In this document: positions 10,552-19,517 of the stretch, in pieces | Numbering within the stretch: position 1 is the stretch's first letter | Layout of the letters: each line of letters starts with the position of its first letter | Assembly: GCA_005503165.1 (NCBI GenBank) | Contig: SCNT01000014.1 | Location: 1-64,000 of the forward strand | Direction: 5' to 3' | Source: Sphingomonadaceae bacterium 3R27E2-A | GTDB taxonomy: Bacteria > Pseudomonadota > Alphaproteobacteria > Sphingomonadales > Sphingomonadaceae | Length of the DNA: 64,000 bases | Notes under the pieces: model-generated | Told to the model about the DNA's origin: nothing | The model's database searches: none | Seen by the model: the letters and a program-made list of their open reading frames with translations, nothing else | Position numbers and translations under genes: made by a program

Positions 10552-11184
10552 TCATGCTCCGTTACGGACCATCTCGCCCGCCTCGGCCACGAAGCGCAGC
10601 CGCAGCAGTTCGGCGATGCTCCCCGCCTCGGCGCGACGCATGATGTTCGCGCGGTGCACCTCGACCGTGCGCGGGCTGAGCGCGAGCCGCCGCGCGATCG
10701 CCTTATTGCCCAGCCCGGCCGCGATCGCCTCGAGGATGTCCTGTTCGCGCGGGGTCAGCGCCGCCAGCCGCGCCGCGGCCTCGCGCCGCCGCGCCTCGGT
10801 TTCGCGCCGCAGCCGCCACTCGCCTGTCGCCGCCTCGACCGCCGGCCGCACCAGCCGCGGATCGAGCGGCGCGGGCAGCAGGTCATAGGCCCCGCTGCGC
10901 AGGATCGTCCGCGATTCGGCGAGGCTCAGCCGCTCGGCCGCGACCAGCAGCACGATGTCGGCCCGCCCGCCCAGCCGCTCGAGCATGGTCGCACCGCCTC
11001 CAGGCTCCTCCCAGCGCAGCAGCACGATCCCGCCCGCCGCGTCGGCCCCCGCCGCCAGATAATCGTCGCTACTCGCGAAGCCGCGCACGACGCGCGGCAC
11101 CCCCGCGACGAGCGCGCGGAAACAGGCGCTGCGCTCGATCGCATCGGGCAATATCAGCTGGATCTGGCCGTGGTCCTCGCTCAC
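10552..11184 (-). CDS. LuxR/FixJ-type response-regulator-like protein with degenerate receiver
   Basis: 210 residues from GTG 11184; the start is uncertain because no strong ribosome site is visible. A C-terminal LuxR helix-turn-helix (about residues 138-200) has LTPREQDIL, NKAIARRLALSPRTVEVH and IMRR. The N-terminal 115 residues have receiver-like beta/alpha spacing, but the strand where FixJ-type proteins carry the phosphoacceptor Asp reads VLLRWEEPG, so phosphorylation is unlikely. It is divergent from the acyl-CoA ligase, with a 12-bp palindrome between them, and may regulate that gene. Confidence 0.8.
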   Translation of the reverse strand: MSEDHGQIQLILPDAIERSACFRALVAGVPRVVRGFASSDDYLAAGADAAGGIVLLRWEEPGGGATMLERLGGRADIVLLVAAERLSLAESRTILRSGAYDLLPAPLDPRLVRPAVEAATGEWRLRRETEARRREAAARLAALTPREQDILEAIAAGLGNKAIARRLALSPRTVEVHRANIMRRAEAGSIAELLRLRFVAEAGEMVRNGA

Positions 11185-11309
11185 CGCGCGAAGCTGCCGC
11201 GATCGGCCGCGACTGGACAGCGCAGATACTTCCGCCTTGTTACCGAATCGGACCGATATGCCGGCGCGGCGTCGTGCCGATTTCGCGCTGGCGCCGAACT
11301 GCAAAATAG

Positions 11310-11321
11310 TTAGTGCACTAA
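11310..11321. promoter_or_regulatory. 12-bp perfect palindrome between divergent genes, candidate operator
   Basis: TTAGTGCACTAA is a perfect palindrome in an A/T-rich island inside very GC-rich DNA. It lies 36 nt before the TTG start of the acyl-CoA ligase and about 126 nt before the start of the LuxR-type gene. Palindromes of this size suit dimeric TetR- or MarR-type repressors; the adjacent LuxR-type protein is another possibility. Candidate only. Confidence 0.5.
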
Positions 11322-11356
11322 TTAAATCGGACGACCGGCGAAGAAGGAGAGCAAGT

Positions 11357-12862
11357 TTGCGCATCATCACCGACGATCGGAGCATCAACGGCGCCGGGCT
11401 CGCCGCGCGCGTCGATGCCGCTGCGGGGGCTTTCGCGGCGCGCGGCGTCGGGCAGGGCGATTGCGTCGCGCTGCTGCTACGCAACGACATCGCCTTTCTC
11501 GAGGCCAGCCTCGCGTGCCGCCGCATCGGCGCCTATTGCGTGCCCGTCAACTGGCACTTCACCCCCGACGAAATCCTCTACGTCCTCGCCGACTGCGGCG
11601 CGCGCCTGCTCGTTGCGCACAGCGATCTGCTCGCCGGCGTCGCCGATGCGATGCCCTGTCCCGCCATCGCCGTCGCCGTGCCGCCCGCGATCCAGTCGGC
11701 CTATCGCGTCGTCCCGCCCGTCGTCGCGGCCGAAGATTGGGACGCCGCGCTCGCCGCGGCGGTCCCCTGGACGCAGCCGTCGCCCCCCGCCGCCGAATCC
11801 TTGATTTACACTTCGGGCACCAGCGGTCATCCCAAGGGGGTCAAGCGCCGCCCCGCCACCGCCGAACAGGCCGCGGCGAGCGACGCGATGCGCACCCTGA
11901 TCTACGGCATCGGCCCCGGCTCGCGCGTGCTCGTCCCCGCACCGCTCTATCACACCGCGCCCAATCTTTTCGCGCACCGCGCGGCAGCGTTCGCCGACCT
12001 GCTCGTTCTACCCGCGCGCTTCGATCCCGCCAAGCTGCTCGCCGCCATCGAGCGCCACCGTATCACGCATCTTTACGCCGTGCCCGCGATGTTCACGCGC
12101 CTGCTCGCGCTGCCCCACGCGCAGCGCCGCGCGCATGACCTTGCGTCGCTGCAGTTCGTCCTCCACGCTGGCGGCCCCTGCGCGCCCGCGGTCAAGGCGG
12201 CGATGATCGACTGGCTCGGCCCGGTGATCGAGGAATATTATGGCTCGACCGAGGCGGGGCCGATCACCCATGTGTCGAGCGCCGAATGGAGCGCCCATCC
12301 CGGCACTGTCGGCCGGGCGATCCCGGGCGTCGAGATCGCGATCGTCGACGAGGCCGGGCAGCGCCTGCCGCCAGGCGAGGTAGGCGAGGTCCAGTCGCGC
12401 AACCCGGGCTATCCCGATTTCACCTATCTCGGCCGCGACGCCGACCGCGCCGCGCTCGACCGCGATGGCCTGCTCGCCTCGGGCGACCTCGGCTATCTCG
12501 ATGCCGAGGTCCGCCTCTTCCTCTGCGACCGCAAACGCGACCTCGTCATTTCGGGCGGGGTGAATATCTATCCCGCGGAAATCGAGGCGGCGCTGCAGGC
12601 GGTGGCGGGCGTGGCCGACTGCGCGGTCTTCGGCATTCCGGACCAAGTGAACGGGGAAGCGCTGATGGCGGTGGTCGAACCCGCAGCGGGCGCGACGATC
12701 ACCGCCGAGGGGATTCGCACGAGCTTGAGAACCAGGCTCGCGGGCTACAAGATCCCGAAACGGATCGAACTCACCGATGCGCTCCCGCGCGAAGCGACGG
12801 GCAAGATCCGCAAGCGCCTGCTGCGCGATCCCCATTGGGCCGCCGCGGGGCGGAGCATCTGA
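11357..12862 (+). CDS. AMP-dependent acyl-CoA synthetase/ligase (ANL superfamily)
   Basis: 501 residues from TTG 11357, chosen because AAGGAG lies 7 nt upstream and homology-like sequence begins there (LRIITDDRSI). ANL core motifs are all present: YTSGTSGHPKG (about 151-161), YYGSTEAG (about 293-300), SGDLGYLD (about 374), KRDLVISGGVNIYP (about 392) and the C-terminal catalytic lysine region GKIRKR (about 481). The enzyme should activate a carboxylic acid as acyl-adenylate and transfer it to CoA. Substrate range cannot be inferred. An ordinary monocistronic unit. Confidence 0.9.
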   Translation: MRIITDDRSINGAGLAARVDAAAGAFAARGVGQGDCVALLLRNDIAFLEASLACRRIGAYCVPVNWHFTPDEILYVLADCGARLLVAHSDLLAGVADAMPCPAIAVAVPPAIQSAYRVVPPVVAAEDWDAALAAAVPWTQPSPPAAESLIYTSGTSGHPKGVKRRPATAEQAAASDAMRTLIYGIGPGSRVLVPAPLYHTAPNLFAHRAAAFADLLVLPARFDPAKLLAAIERHRITHLYAVPAMFTRLLALPHAQRRAHDLASLQFVLHAGGPCAPAVKAAMIDWLGPVIEEYYGSTEAGPITHVSSAEWSAHPGTVGRAIPGVEIAIVDEAGQRLPPGEVGEVQSRNPGYPDFTYLGRDADRAALDRDGLLASGDLGYLDAEVRLFLCDRKRDLVISGGVNIYPAEIEAALQAVAGVADCAVFGIPDQVNGEALMAVVEPAAGATITAEGIRTSLRTRLAGYKIPKRIELTDALPREATGKIRKRLLRDPHWAAAGRSI

Positions 12863-12874
12863 CTGGGCTTGTTT

Positions 12875-12949
12875 TGGTGACCCCTACGGGAATCGAACCC
12901 GTGTTTCAGCCGTGAGAGGGCCGCGTCCTGACCGCTAGACGAAGGGGCC
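12875..12949 (-). tRNA. tRNA-Glu (anticodon CTC)
   Basis: On the minus strand the gene reads from GGCCCCTTCGTCTAGCGG with a seven-base acceptor arm that pairs to AGGGGTC. The anticodon loop holds CTC, the T-loop has GGTTCGATTCC, and a CCA end is encoded. It lies 17 nt downstream of a second tRNA-Glu on the same strand and is probably cotranscribed. Confidence 0.95.
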
Positions 12950-12966
12950 GCGCTAACGACCGCCGA

Positions 12967-13042
12967 TGGTGACCCCTACGGGACTCGAACCCGTGTTTTC
13001 GCCGTGAAAGGGCGACGTCCTAGACCGCTAGACGAAGGGGCC
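12967..13042 (-). tRNA. tRNA-Glu (anticodon TTC)
   Basis: The minus-strand cloverleaf starts GGCCCCTTCGTCTAGCGG. The anticodon loop is CCTTTCACG with TTC as anticodon, the T-arm is GGGTTCGAGTCCC, and CCA is encoded. It is nearly identical to the neighbouring CTC isoacceptor except for the D-loop length and the anticodon arm, which points to an old tandem duplication. Confidence 0.95.
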
Positions 13043-13111
13043 GTCGTTCGGTGAGCGGGCGCCTTAGACGGGCATATCGGCGCGGTCAAGCGCTTCGCTG
13101 CACCGCAAAGG

Positions 13112-14878
13112 CTAATCGGCCCAGGCCGCGTCCTCCAGGTGCAACTCGGCGGCGGGGCGGCTGCCCCAATCGTCGCGCTTCGCGCGCCCCGCGAGCCATA
13201 ATCTGCGGCCGCGCGCGTGGAGCAGGGTCTGACCAAGCGCGGTCTCGGCGCTGCGGAACGCGATCGCCTTGAAGCGCGCGCCGTCGTCGCCCGCCACGAT
13301 CAGCCGGACGTGATCGGTGCCGACGATCCCCGCCTCGACGATTCGCACCGGCCCGGTCGCGACCCGCGGCGCGGGCCAGCCGGCGCCATAGGGCCCCGCG
13401 CTCTCGATCGCCTCGCACCACAGCGGACTGATCCCGCGCGGCGCGAGCACCGCATCGATCAGCAGCGCGCGGTCGCCGCTCGCGCGCTCGACGTCGGCCG
13501 CCAGCCGCTCGTTGAGGAAGACGCCAAGCGCGTCGAGCTTGTCGGCCGCAACGGTGAGCCCCGCCGCCATCGCGTGCCCGCCGCCCGCGACGAGCAGGCC
13601 GCTTTCCTTGGCGGCGAGAATGGCGGCGCCCAGGTCGACGCCCGAAATCGAGCGCCCCGACCCCTTGCCGACGCCATCCTCGCCCACCGCGATGACGATC
13701 GCCGGGCGGTGCAATTTTTCCTTGAGCCGTCCGGCGACGATACCGATCACGCCGGGATGCCAGCCGCTGCCCGCGACGATCGCGACCGGCGCATTGCCCG
13801 CGCGCTCGCTCATCGCCAGCGCCTCCTCGAGCACCCCCGCCTCGATCGCACGGCGCTCCTCGTTGAGGCGGTTGAGTTCCTGCGAAATCTCCGCCGCCTC
13901 GTCCGGGTCGCTGGTGGTGAGGAGCCGCACGCCCAGGTCCGACTTGCCTACGCGCCCGCCGGCGTTGATCCGCGGCCCCAGCGCGAAGCCCATGTCGGTC
14001 GCGGTCGGCGCCTTGGTCAGCCGCGCGGCGTCCATCAGCGCCGCCAGCCCGATATTGCCGCGCCGCGCCATGATCTTGAGGCCCTGGGTCACCAGCGCGC
14101 GGTTGAAGCCGGTGAGCCGCGCGACGTCGGCGACGGTGCCCAGTGCGACGAGGTCGAGCAGTTCGATCAGCGCGGGCTCAGGCCTGTTCGCGAAAAACCC
14201 GCGCGCCCGCAATTCGCGCAGCAGCGCGGCGCCGAGCAGGAAGGCGACGCCGACCGCCGCCAGATTGCCGTGCACCGCGGCGTCGGGCACCTCGTCGAGC
14301 CGGTTCGGGTTCACCACCGCAAAGGCGGCGGGCAGCGTGGTCGCGCATTGGTGATGGTCGACGATAATCGTCTCGACCCCCGCGGCATTGGCCTCGGCGA
14401 TCGCCTCGAACGCCTGCGCGCCGCAATCGACGGTGACGACCAGCTTCGACCCCGCCTCGCCGATCTTCACCAGCGCGGCGCCCGAGGGGCCGTAACCCTC
14501 CATCAGCCGGTCGGGGATATAGGCGCCGACGGGCACGTCCAGATCGCGCAGCAACCGCACGAGCAAGGCGGCCGATGTCGCGCCATCGACGTCATAATCG
14601 CCGAAGATGGTGATCGCCTCTTTCGCCTCGACCGCATCGGCGAGGCGCGCCGCGGCGGCATCCATATCCTTGAACAGCGCCGGATCGGGCATGAAGCCGC
14701 GCAGCGTCGGCGTGCGCTGGCGCTCGAGATCGTCTCGCGCAACGCCGCGCGCGAGCAGCAGCTGGGTCACCAGATCGTCGGGCGCCAGATTTTCGGACGC
14801 CATGTCGGCGCTCGCGCGGCGCCAATGCCACGGCTGCCCGGCGATCGAGCGCGCGATACCCAGAGCGGTGTCGGTCAT
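13112..14878 (-). CDS. recJ: Single-stranded-DNA-specific exonuclease RecJ
   Basis: 588 residues, full length. DHH-family motifs are clear: motif I DYDVDG (94-99), the DHH motif in IVDHHQC (174-176), and LGPRINAGGRVG in the middle. The DHHA1-type GGGHAMAAG lies in the C-terminal half, followed by an OB-like domain. RecJ degrades 5' single-stranded ends in recombination and mismatch repair. Its ATG overlaps the stop of the upstream PH-domain gene (ATGA), so it is the last gene of a three-gene coupled set. Confidence 0.95.
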   Translation of the reverse strand: MTDTALGIARSIAGQPWHWRRASADMASENLAPDDLVTQLLLARGVARDDLERQRTPTLRGFMPDPALFKDMDAAAARLADAVEAKEAITIFGDYDVDGATSAALLVRLLRDLDVPVGAYIPDRLMEGYGPSGAALVKIGEAGSKLVVTVDCGAQAFEAIAEANAAGVETIIVDHHQCATTLPAAFAVVNPNRLDEVPDAAVHGNLAAVGVAFLLGAALLRELRARGFFANRPEPALIELLDLVALGTVADVARLTGFNRALVTQGLKIMARRGNIGLAALMDAARLTKAPTATDMGFALGPRINAGGRVGKSDLGVRLLTTSDPDEAAEISQELNRLNEERRAIEAGVLEEALAMSERAGNAPVAIVAGSGWHPGVIGIVAGRLKEKLHRPAIVIAVGEDGVGKGSGRSISGVDLGAAILAAKESGLLVAGGGHAMAAGLTVAADKLDALGVFLNERLAADVERASGDRALLIDAVLAPRGISPLWCEAIESAGPYGAGWPAPRVATGPVRIVEAGIVGTDHVRLIVAGDDGARFKAIAFRSAETALGQTLLHARGRRLWLAGRAKRDDWGSRPAAELHLEDAAWAD

Positions 14879-16422
14879 CCGCGTGTCTTGGCGGCCAGGA
14901 TGCGCGTACGCAACTCTTCCGCGACGGTGCGCGGGATCGCCGGAATTTCATGGCTGGCGAGCGAGCTCCCGCCCGGCACGCCGAACACCAGTGTCGCGAG
15001 TCCCAGCGGGCGCAGGATGAAATCGGTCTTGAGGTCGGCGCTCTGTACCGACGCGTGCGGCAACAGCGTCGTTTTGGGCTTCCACAAGCCCCGCCGGATC
15101 GCGACGCGGTCGCCGAGGTCGACCCAAAGGTGGAAGCGCGCGCCGAAAAGCGATCCAAGCCCGATCAGTACGCCCGCGACCGGGCCTAGCCAGCCGAGCG
15201 GCTGGCCGAAGGACACTGCGGCCAACCCGCCCAGCGTTACGCCCACCGCACCGACGAAACCGCCCAAAGCCACGATGCGGTGGCTGTGCTGCCAGTCGAC
15301 CTCTTCGCCCGGACGCGGGATTGCGATCTCGCCCAGCACCGGGTCGATCTCGTCGAGCCTGGCGAAAGGCACGACCTCATGGTCCTTCTCCTTGCCGCCG
15401 TCGCTCGCGAGGCTCTGGAGCCGCAATTGGTGCCAGCCGAAGCGGTGGCGGAACCAGCCGGTGACAAGGATTGCCGCCTGCACGCGGCGCACGGGGATTG
15501 CGACGTCGGTGCGCGTCGTCAGCCCGCGGGTGCGGCGCAGCGACCTGGGCTCGCGCATCAGGCGGAAGCCCCAGTTGGCGAAGGCCATCGTCGCGATGCC
15601 GCTCACGAACCCGATCAGCAGCAGCGAGACAAGCGCACCGAGCCCCGCAATCCAGCGGTGTGCGATCACCCATTGGTCGAGGCCATATTGTCCCGCGAGG
15701 TCGATCCAGTCGCCGGGATCGAACATGTTGAATTCGAAGGGCAGCAGGTCGTCGAAGAATTGCATCGCAGCGCCGACCACGGCGAGCGCGGCGAGCGAGA
15801 AGTTGAACAGCCCCGCGACCAGCAACCGGCGCGGCCCCATTTCGAAGAGCAGGCGGTCTTCGTGCTCGGCAATGGGCGCAGCGGCCGGGGCATCGCCCGC
15901 GGAAGGCGCCGCCGCCGCTACAGGCGCCGCGGCGCCGCCGCGATGGGCACGGATCGTCGTGCGCAGCGCCTGCGCCGCGTCGAGCGAAATCGCGTCGAGA
16001 TTGGCCTCATTCTCCTTGCCCGCGCCGCCCGCGCCGGTCTCGAACCCGACCTTGGCGATGCCCAGCGCGCGCGCGACCAGCCCCTGTTCGATGCCGACGT
16101 CCTGGATGCGGTCGAAGGGGATGGTGCGGTGCTGGCGCGAGAATATCCCGCTCTCGATCACCACCTCGTCGTCGCCGACCAGAAAACGGAAGCGCAGCCA
16201 GTTCATCCAGGCAAAGGCGAGCGAGATCAGGATGAAGGCGAGGATGGCTGGCACGATCCAGACCCAGTTGCCGGTAAAGCCCAGCGCCGCGACCGCGGGC
16301 AGGAAGTTCAGGCTGCGCGGCCCCAGCTTGACGATCGCCAGCGCCAGCGTCGCGGGGTGCAGCCGCTGCCAGTTCGGTTCGGCGCCGACGCTATCGGAAA
16401 CGGACAGGACGGCGTCGCTCAT
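14875..16422 (-). CDS. Bacterial PH-domain membrane protein (YdbT-like)
   Basis: 515 residues with paired hydrophobic helices near residues 40-75, 210-270 and 350-390. Each pair is followed by a PH-like (DUF304) segment, for example RFLVGDDEVVIESGIFSRQ then RTIPFDRIQDVGIEQG in the first. An Ala/Pro-rich linker lies at about 160-185. YdbT-type proteins are usually encoded next to a shorter YdbS-like PH protein, exactly as here (4-nt ATGA overlap). Function unknown; probably envelope-related. Confidence 0.85.
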   Translation of the reverse strand: MSDAVLSVSDSVGAEPNWQRLHPATLALAIVKLGPRSLNFLPAVAALGFTGNWVWIVPAILAFILISLAFAWMNWLRFRFLVGDDEVVIESGIFSRQHRTIPFDRIQDVGIEQGLVARALGIAKVGFETGAGGAGKENEANLDAISLDAAQALRTTIRAHRGGAAAPVAAAAPSAGDAPAAAPIAEHEDRLLFEMGPRRLLVAGLFNFSLAALAVVGAAMQFFDDLLPFEFNMFDPGDWIDLAGQYGLDQWVIAHRWIAGLGALVSLLLIGFVSGIATMAFANWGFRLMREPRSLRRTRGLTTRTDVAIPVRRVQAAILVTGWFRHRFGWHQLRLQSLASDGGKEKDHEVVPFARLDEIDPVLGEIAIPRPGEEVDWQHSHRIVALGGFVGAVGVTLGGLAAVSFGQPLGWLGPVAGVLIGLGSLFGARFHLWVDLGDRVAIRRGLWKPKTTLLPHASVQSADLKTDFILRPLGLATLVFGVPGGSSLASHEIPAIPRTVAEELRTRILAAKTRG

Positions 16423-16952
16423 GCGAAATCGGTCTGGATATGGCGGCGGATCGTCTCGCGCATCGCCGCGGCCAGGTCGGCGGGCAGGCCGGGCAGGGTG
16501 ACCGTGCTGTTGTGCGTGCCCGACGTGTGGACGATCAGGTGCGACAGGCCGAACCAGCGCTCGACCGGCCCCTGTCCGACGTCGATATGCTGGACGCGCA
16601 CGAACGGCACGATCGTGTCGGTGCGGAACATCCAGCCGCGCGCGACGCGCAGCTGTCCTTCGCCGATCCGGTAGCCCCAGCGCTGCATCCGCCGCGCCGG
16701 AAAACTCACGATCATCAGGATCGCGATCAGCCAGGCGAGCGCGGTGATCAGCCCGTACGGACCCTCAAGATGCCGGATCAGCAGCGCGTCGAACACGCTC
16801 GCGGCGATCGCGATCGGCACCAGGTTGAGCGCGGTAGTGACCCGCAGCACATGCACATAGCGCAGGTCGACGGGGTTCAGCCCCTCGCTAGTGTTGAGCG
16901 CATGGGGGTCGAAGGGGTCGGTCGGGTGCGCGGCGGCTTCGGTGTCGGTCAT
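16419..16952 (-). CDS. PH-domain-containing membrane protein (YdbS-like)
   Basis: 177 residues, ATG with CGGAG 5 nt upstream. Two hydrophobic helices (about residues 38-80) precede one PH-like domain with the motif RVARGWMFRTDTIVPF and RVQHIDVGQGP, parallel to those in the larger neighbour. It starts a coupled gene set: this gene, the YdbT-like gene and recJ overlap by 4 nt each. It lies 25 nt downstream of the alkyl-sulfatase-like gene, so that may be cotranscribed too. Confidence 0.85.
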   Translation of the reverse strand: MTDTEAAAHPTDPFDPHALNTSEGLNPVDLRYVHVLRVTTALNLVPIAIAASVFDALLIRHLEGPYGLITALAWLIAILMIVSFPARRMQRWGYRIGEGQLRVARGWMFRTDTIVPFVRVQHIDVGQGPVERWFGLSHLIVHTSGTHNSTVTLPGLPADLAAAMRETIRRHIQTDFA

Positions 16953-16977
16953 GATGCTCCGTTAGTCGGTCGGGGGG

Positions 16978-18939
16978 TCAGGGGACAACCACATTGAAGC
17001 GCGGGTCGGCGGGCGGGTGCAGCGCGAACCAGCTCAGGAACGCCATGCGGTCGCCGTCGATCCGGATCGCGCCCGACTGCATCAGCGCCGGGAACTGCGC
17101 CTGCCCCAGCATCACATCGTCGAGCGTCTCCCGGTCGATGGTGATCGTCGCGGTCGGCGCGGGATCAGTCGCGCCATAGCGCGGGAATTCGACCCCGCCG
17201 CCGACGACCACCGCGACGCTCTCCTTGCTGTCGGGCAGCACGAACTGGAAGGTGCCTTTAAGCGTGCTGCCTTTGGCGGCGTCGAACCGCGTCGCGAGCG
17301 CGTCGAAAAAGACCGCGGTCGGGATCGCGCTGACGAAGCTGCGGCTCTGGCCATTGCCCGACACGCTCTCGACCGCGTTGCCGCGCAGGCTCGCCGCCGC
17401 GGCGAGATAATAGTTCCGCCACGCCCCCGACTCGGCCTGATAACCGAGCTGGTCATAGGCCGAGGCGAGCGCGTTTCTCGCTTCCTTGTTGTCGGGCTCG
17501 GCGAACACCAGCTTGTTCAGGAGCTCGGCCGCCCAGCGATAGTCGCCCGCCGCGATCGCTTTCTTCCCCGCCGCCAGCAATTTTTCGGCGCCGCCCGCCA
17601 GCTCGACATATTTGGGCGCCGATTGTTCGGGCGGGATCGGGTTGAAGTTCGCGGGGTTGCCGTCCCACCAGCCGAAATAGCGCTGATAGACCGCCTTCAT
17701 GTCGTGGTTGAGCGTGCCATAATAGCCGCGCGTCGCGAAATCGCGCGCCTGCACCGGCGCCTCGCCGGTTTGGTCGGCAAGCTCGTGCAAGGTCGCGCCG
17801 CGATTGGCGAGGAAGAGCGTGCGGTCGTGGACATAGCGATAGGCGTCGCGCTGGTTCGCCAGCAGGTCGCTCACCTCGCCCGCGCCCCAGGTCGGCCAGT
17901 GGTGCGACGCCATCGCGACCTCGGCCTTGCCGCCCCATTTCACCAATGTGGCGTCGATCACCTTCGACCAGTGCAGCGCGTCGCGCACCTGCGCCCCGCG
18001 CAAGGTCAGCACATTGTGCAGCGTATGCGTCACCACCTCGGTCGTATGCAGCGCCTTATAGGCAGGGATGTAGAAGACGAACTCCGATGGCGCCTCGGTC
18101 CCGCCGGCGTCGAGGAAGTCGAAGGCCAGCCCATCGATGGTCAGCGTGCCGCCCTTTTCCGACACCGTCTCGGTCGGCTCCATATAGCCGATCGTTCCCG
18201 ACGACAGCTTGGGTCCCAGTCCGGTATCGACCTGCCCCGCGGGTCCGGGCGAGAGGATCGATCCGAACATGTACAGCGCGCGGCGCCCCATCGCGGTGCC
18301 CGCGAGGACGTTCTCGGCGGTCGCTTCCTCCGAAAAGCCGTGCGGCGCGATGATGCGGATCTTCTCCTTCGCCACCTGCTCGGGGGTGACGATGCCGCCG
18401 ACCCCGCCGAAATGGTCGCTGTGGCTGTGGCTGAAGATCACCGCCTTGATCGGCAGCTTGCCCGATTTCGCCTCGACCGTGTCGGCGAACAGCTTCCACC
18501 CCGCCGCCGCGGCCTCTTCGGACAGCAACGGATCGACGACGATCCATCCCGTCTTGCCGCGGATGATCGTCATCACCGAAATATCATAGCCGCGCAGCTG
18601 CCAGACCTTGCCCGGCACCACCTCGAACAGGCCATGCACCGCGTCGAGCCGCGCCTGCCGCCACAGCGACGGGTTCACCGTGTCGGGCGCTTCGGCTGCG
18701 CTCAGGAACGCGTAGGGCCGCCGGTCCCATACCGTCTTGCCGTCCTTGTCGAGGATGACCCCGCCAGGAATTTCGGCGAGCTTGCCGCGCGTCGCATTCG
18801 CCATGTCGCGCGGATCGTCGAGCGGCAGCCGCTTCGCGAGCTCGGCTTGCGCGGTGCGCGTCGCCTCGCTCGCGGCGTCCTGCGCCATGGCGGCGAACGG
18901 CAAGCAGCTGGCAAGCAGCACGGTGGTCAGTCGGCGCAT
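16978..18939 (-). CDS. Alkyl sulfatase-like metallo-beta-lactamase-fold hydrolase (SdsA family)
   Basis: 653 residues from ATG 18939, preceded by GGGGGAGA; the longer open frame upstream has no signal. A signal peptide (about residues 1-19, ending AMAQ) suggests export. The metal site motif HSHSDHFGG lies at 171-179, with further His residues in TTEVVTHTLHNVL and ASHHWPTWG. The C-terminal about 130 residues fit the SCP2-like domain of SdsA1-type alkyl sulfatases. The predicted reaction is hydrolysis of primary or secondary alkyl sulfates to alcohol and sulfate in the periplasm. Confidence 0.9.
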   Translation of the reverse strand: MRRLTTVLLASCLPFAAMAQDAASEATRTAQAELAKRLPLDDPRDMANATRGKLAEIPGGVILDKDGKTVWDRRPYAFLSAAEAPDTVNPSLWRQARLDAVHGLFEVVPGKVWQLRGYDISVMTIIRGKTGWIVVDPLLSEEAAAAGWKLFADTVEAKSGKLPIKAVIFSHSHSDHFGGVGGIVTPEQVAKEKIRIIAPHGFSEEATAENVLAGTAMGRRALYMFGSILSPGPAGQVDTGLGPKLSSGTIGYMEPTETVSEKGGTLTIDGLAFDFLDAGGTEAPSEFVFYIPAYKALHTTEVVTHTLHNVLTLRGAQVRDALHWSKVIDATLVKWGGKAEVAMASHHWPTWGAGEVSDLLANQRDAYRYVHDRTLFLANRGATLHELADQTGEAPVQARDFATRGYYGTLNHDMKAVYQRYFGWWDGNPANFNPIPPEQSAPKYVELAGGAEKLLAAGKKAIAAGDYRWAAELLNKLVFAEPDNKEARNALASAYDQLGYQAESGAWRNYYLAAAASLRGNAVESVSGNGQSRSFVSAIPTAVFFDALATRFDAAKGSTLKGTFQFVLPDSKESVAVVVGGGVEFPRYGATDPAPTATITIDRETLDDVMLGQAQFPALMQSGAIRIDGDRMAFLSWFALHPPADPRFNVVVP

Positions 18940-19005
18940 GATAAGTCTCCCCCTCTTTTGAGGGCCAGCTTGCGCGCCGCGCCGCGGCTTGGCAAGCATC
19001 GCCGC

Positions 19006-19482
19006 ATGACCACCGCGCCGCCCCTCCTCATCGTCTGGCACAGCCGCACCGGCGGCAGCGAAGCGCTCGCGCGCGCAGCCGCCGCGACCGCGCGGCTGCT
19101 CGCGGCGGACGCGGTCGCCCCCGACGACCTGCTCGCGGCCGGCGGCTATCTTTTCGTCGGTCCCGAAAATCTCGCCGCGCTGTCGGGCGCGATGAAGGAG
19201 ATGTTCGACCGTTGCTATTATCCCTGCCTCGGGAAGCTCGAAGGCCGCCCCTATGCGACGATCGTCTGCGCGGGCTCGGACGGTGAGAACGCGCAACGCC
19301 AGCTCGATCGCATCGCGACCGGCTGGCGCTTGAAGCGCGTCGCCGATCCGATGATCGTGAATACCGCGGCGCAGACCCCGGAAGCGATCCTCGCCCCCAA
19401 GACGATCCCCGAGGCGCGGCTGGCCGAAGCGCGCGACCTCGGCAAGGCGTTGGCGGCAGGGATCGCGGCGGGGATTTTCTGA
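19006..19482 (+). CDS. Flavodoxin-like / NAD(P)H-dependent FMN reductase family protein
   Basis: 158 residues from ATG 19006; the very long open frame upstream is a shadow. The N-terminal beta strand and loop LLIVWHSRTGGSEALAR match the phosphate-binding loop of flavodoxin-fold proteins. The middle YLFVGPENLAALSGAMKEMFDR resembles the second FMN-contact region. The C-terminus ends EARDLGKALAAGIAAGIF, and a diverged copy of this tail appears at 21323-21379. It is divergent from the alkyl-sulfatase-like gene with only 66 nt between starts. Confidence 0.75.
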   Translation: MTTAPPLLIVWHSRTGGSEALARAAAATARLLAADAVAPDDLLAAGGYLFVGPENLAALSGAMKEMFDRCYYPCLGKLEGRPYATIVCAGSDGENAQRQLDRIATGWRLKRVADPMIVNTAAQTPEAILAPKTIPEARLAEARDLGKALAAGIAAGIF

Positions 19483-19514
19483 AAAAGCCGATCCTCCCCG
19501 GCCGGGGGAGGATC
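19482..19514 (-). terminator. Rho-independent terminator for the 19518-20261 gene
   Basis: GATCCTCCCC (19490-19499) pairs perfectly with GGGGAGGATC (19505-19514) around a 5-nt loop. On the minus strand the hairpin is followed after three bases by TTTTT (complement of 19482-19486), a good intrinsic terminator for the hypothetical gene ending at 19518. It overlaps the stop codon of the convergent flavodoxin-like gene. Confidence 0.75.
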
Positions 19515-19517
19515 GAC

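Noticed and set aside
17017-19005. Long plus-strand frame leading into the flavodoxin-like gene
   Set aside because: It is the antisense shadow of the alkyl-sulfatase-like gene; the flavodoxin fold begins at ATG 19006.
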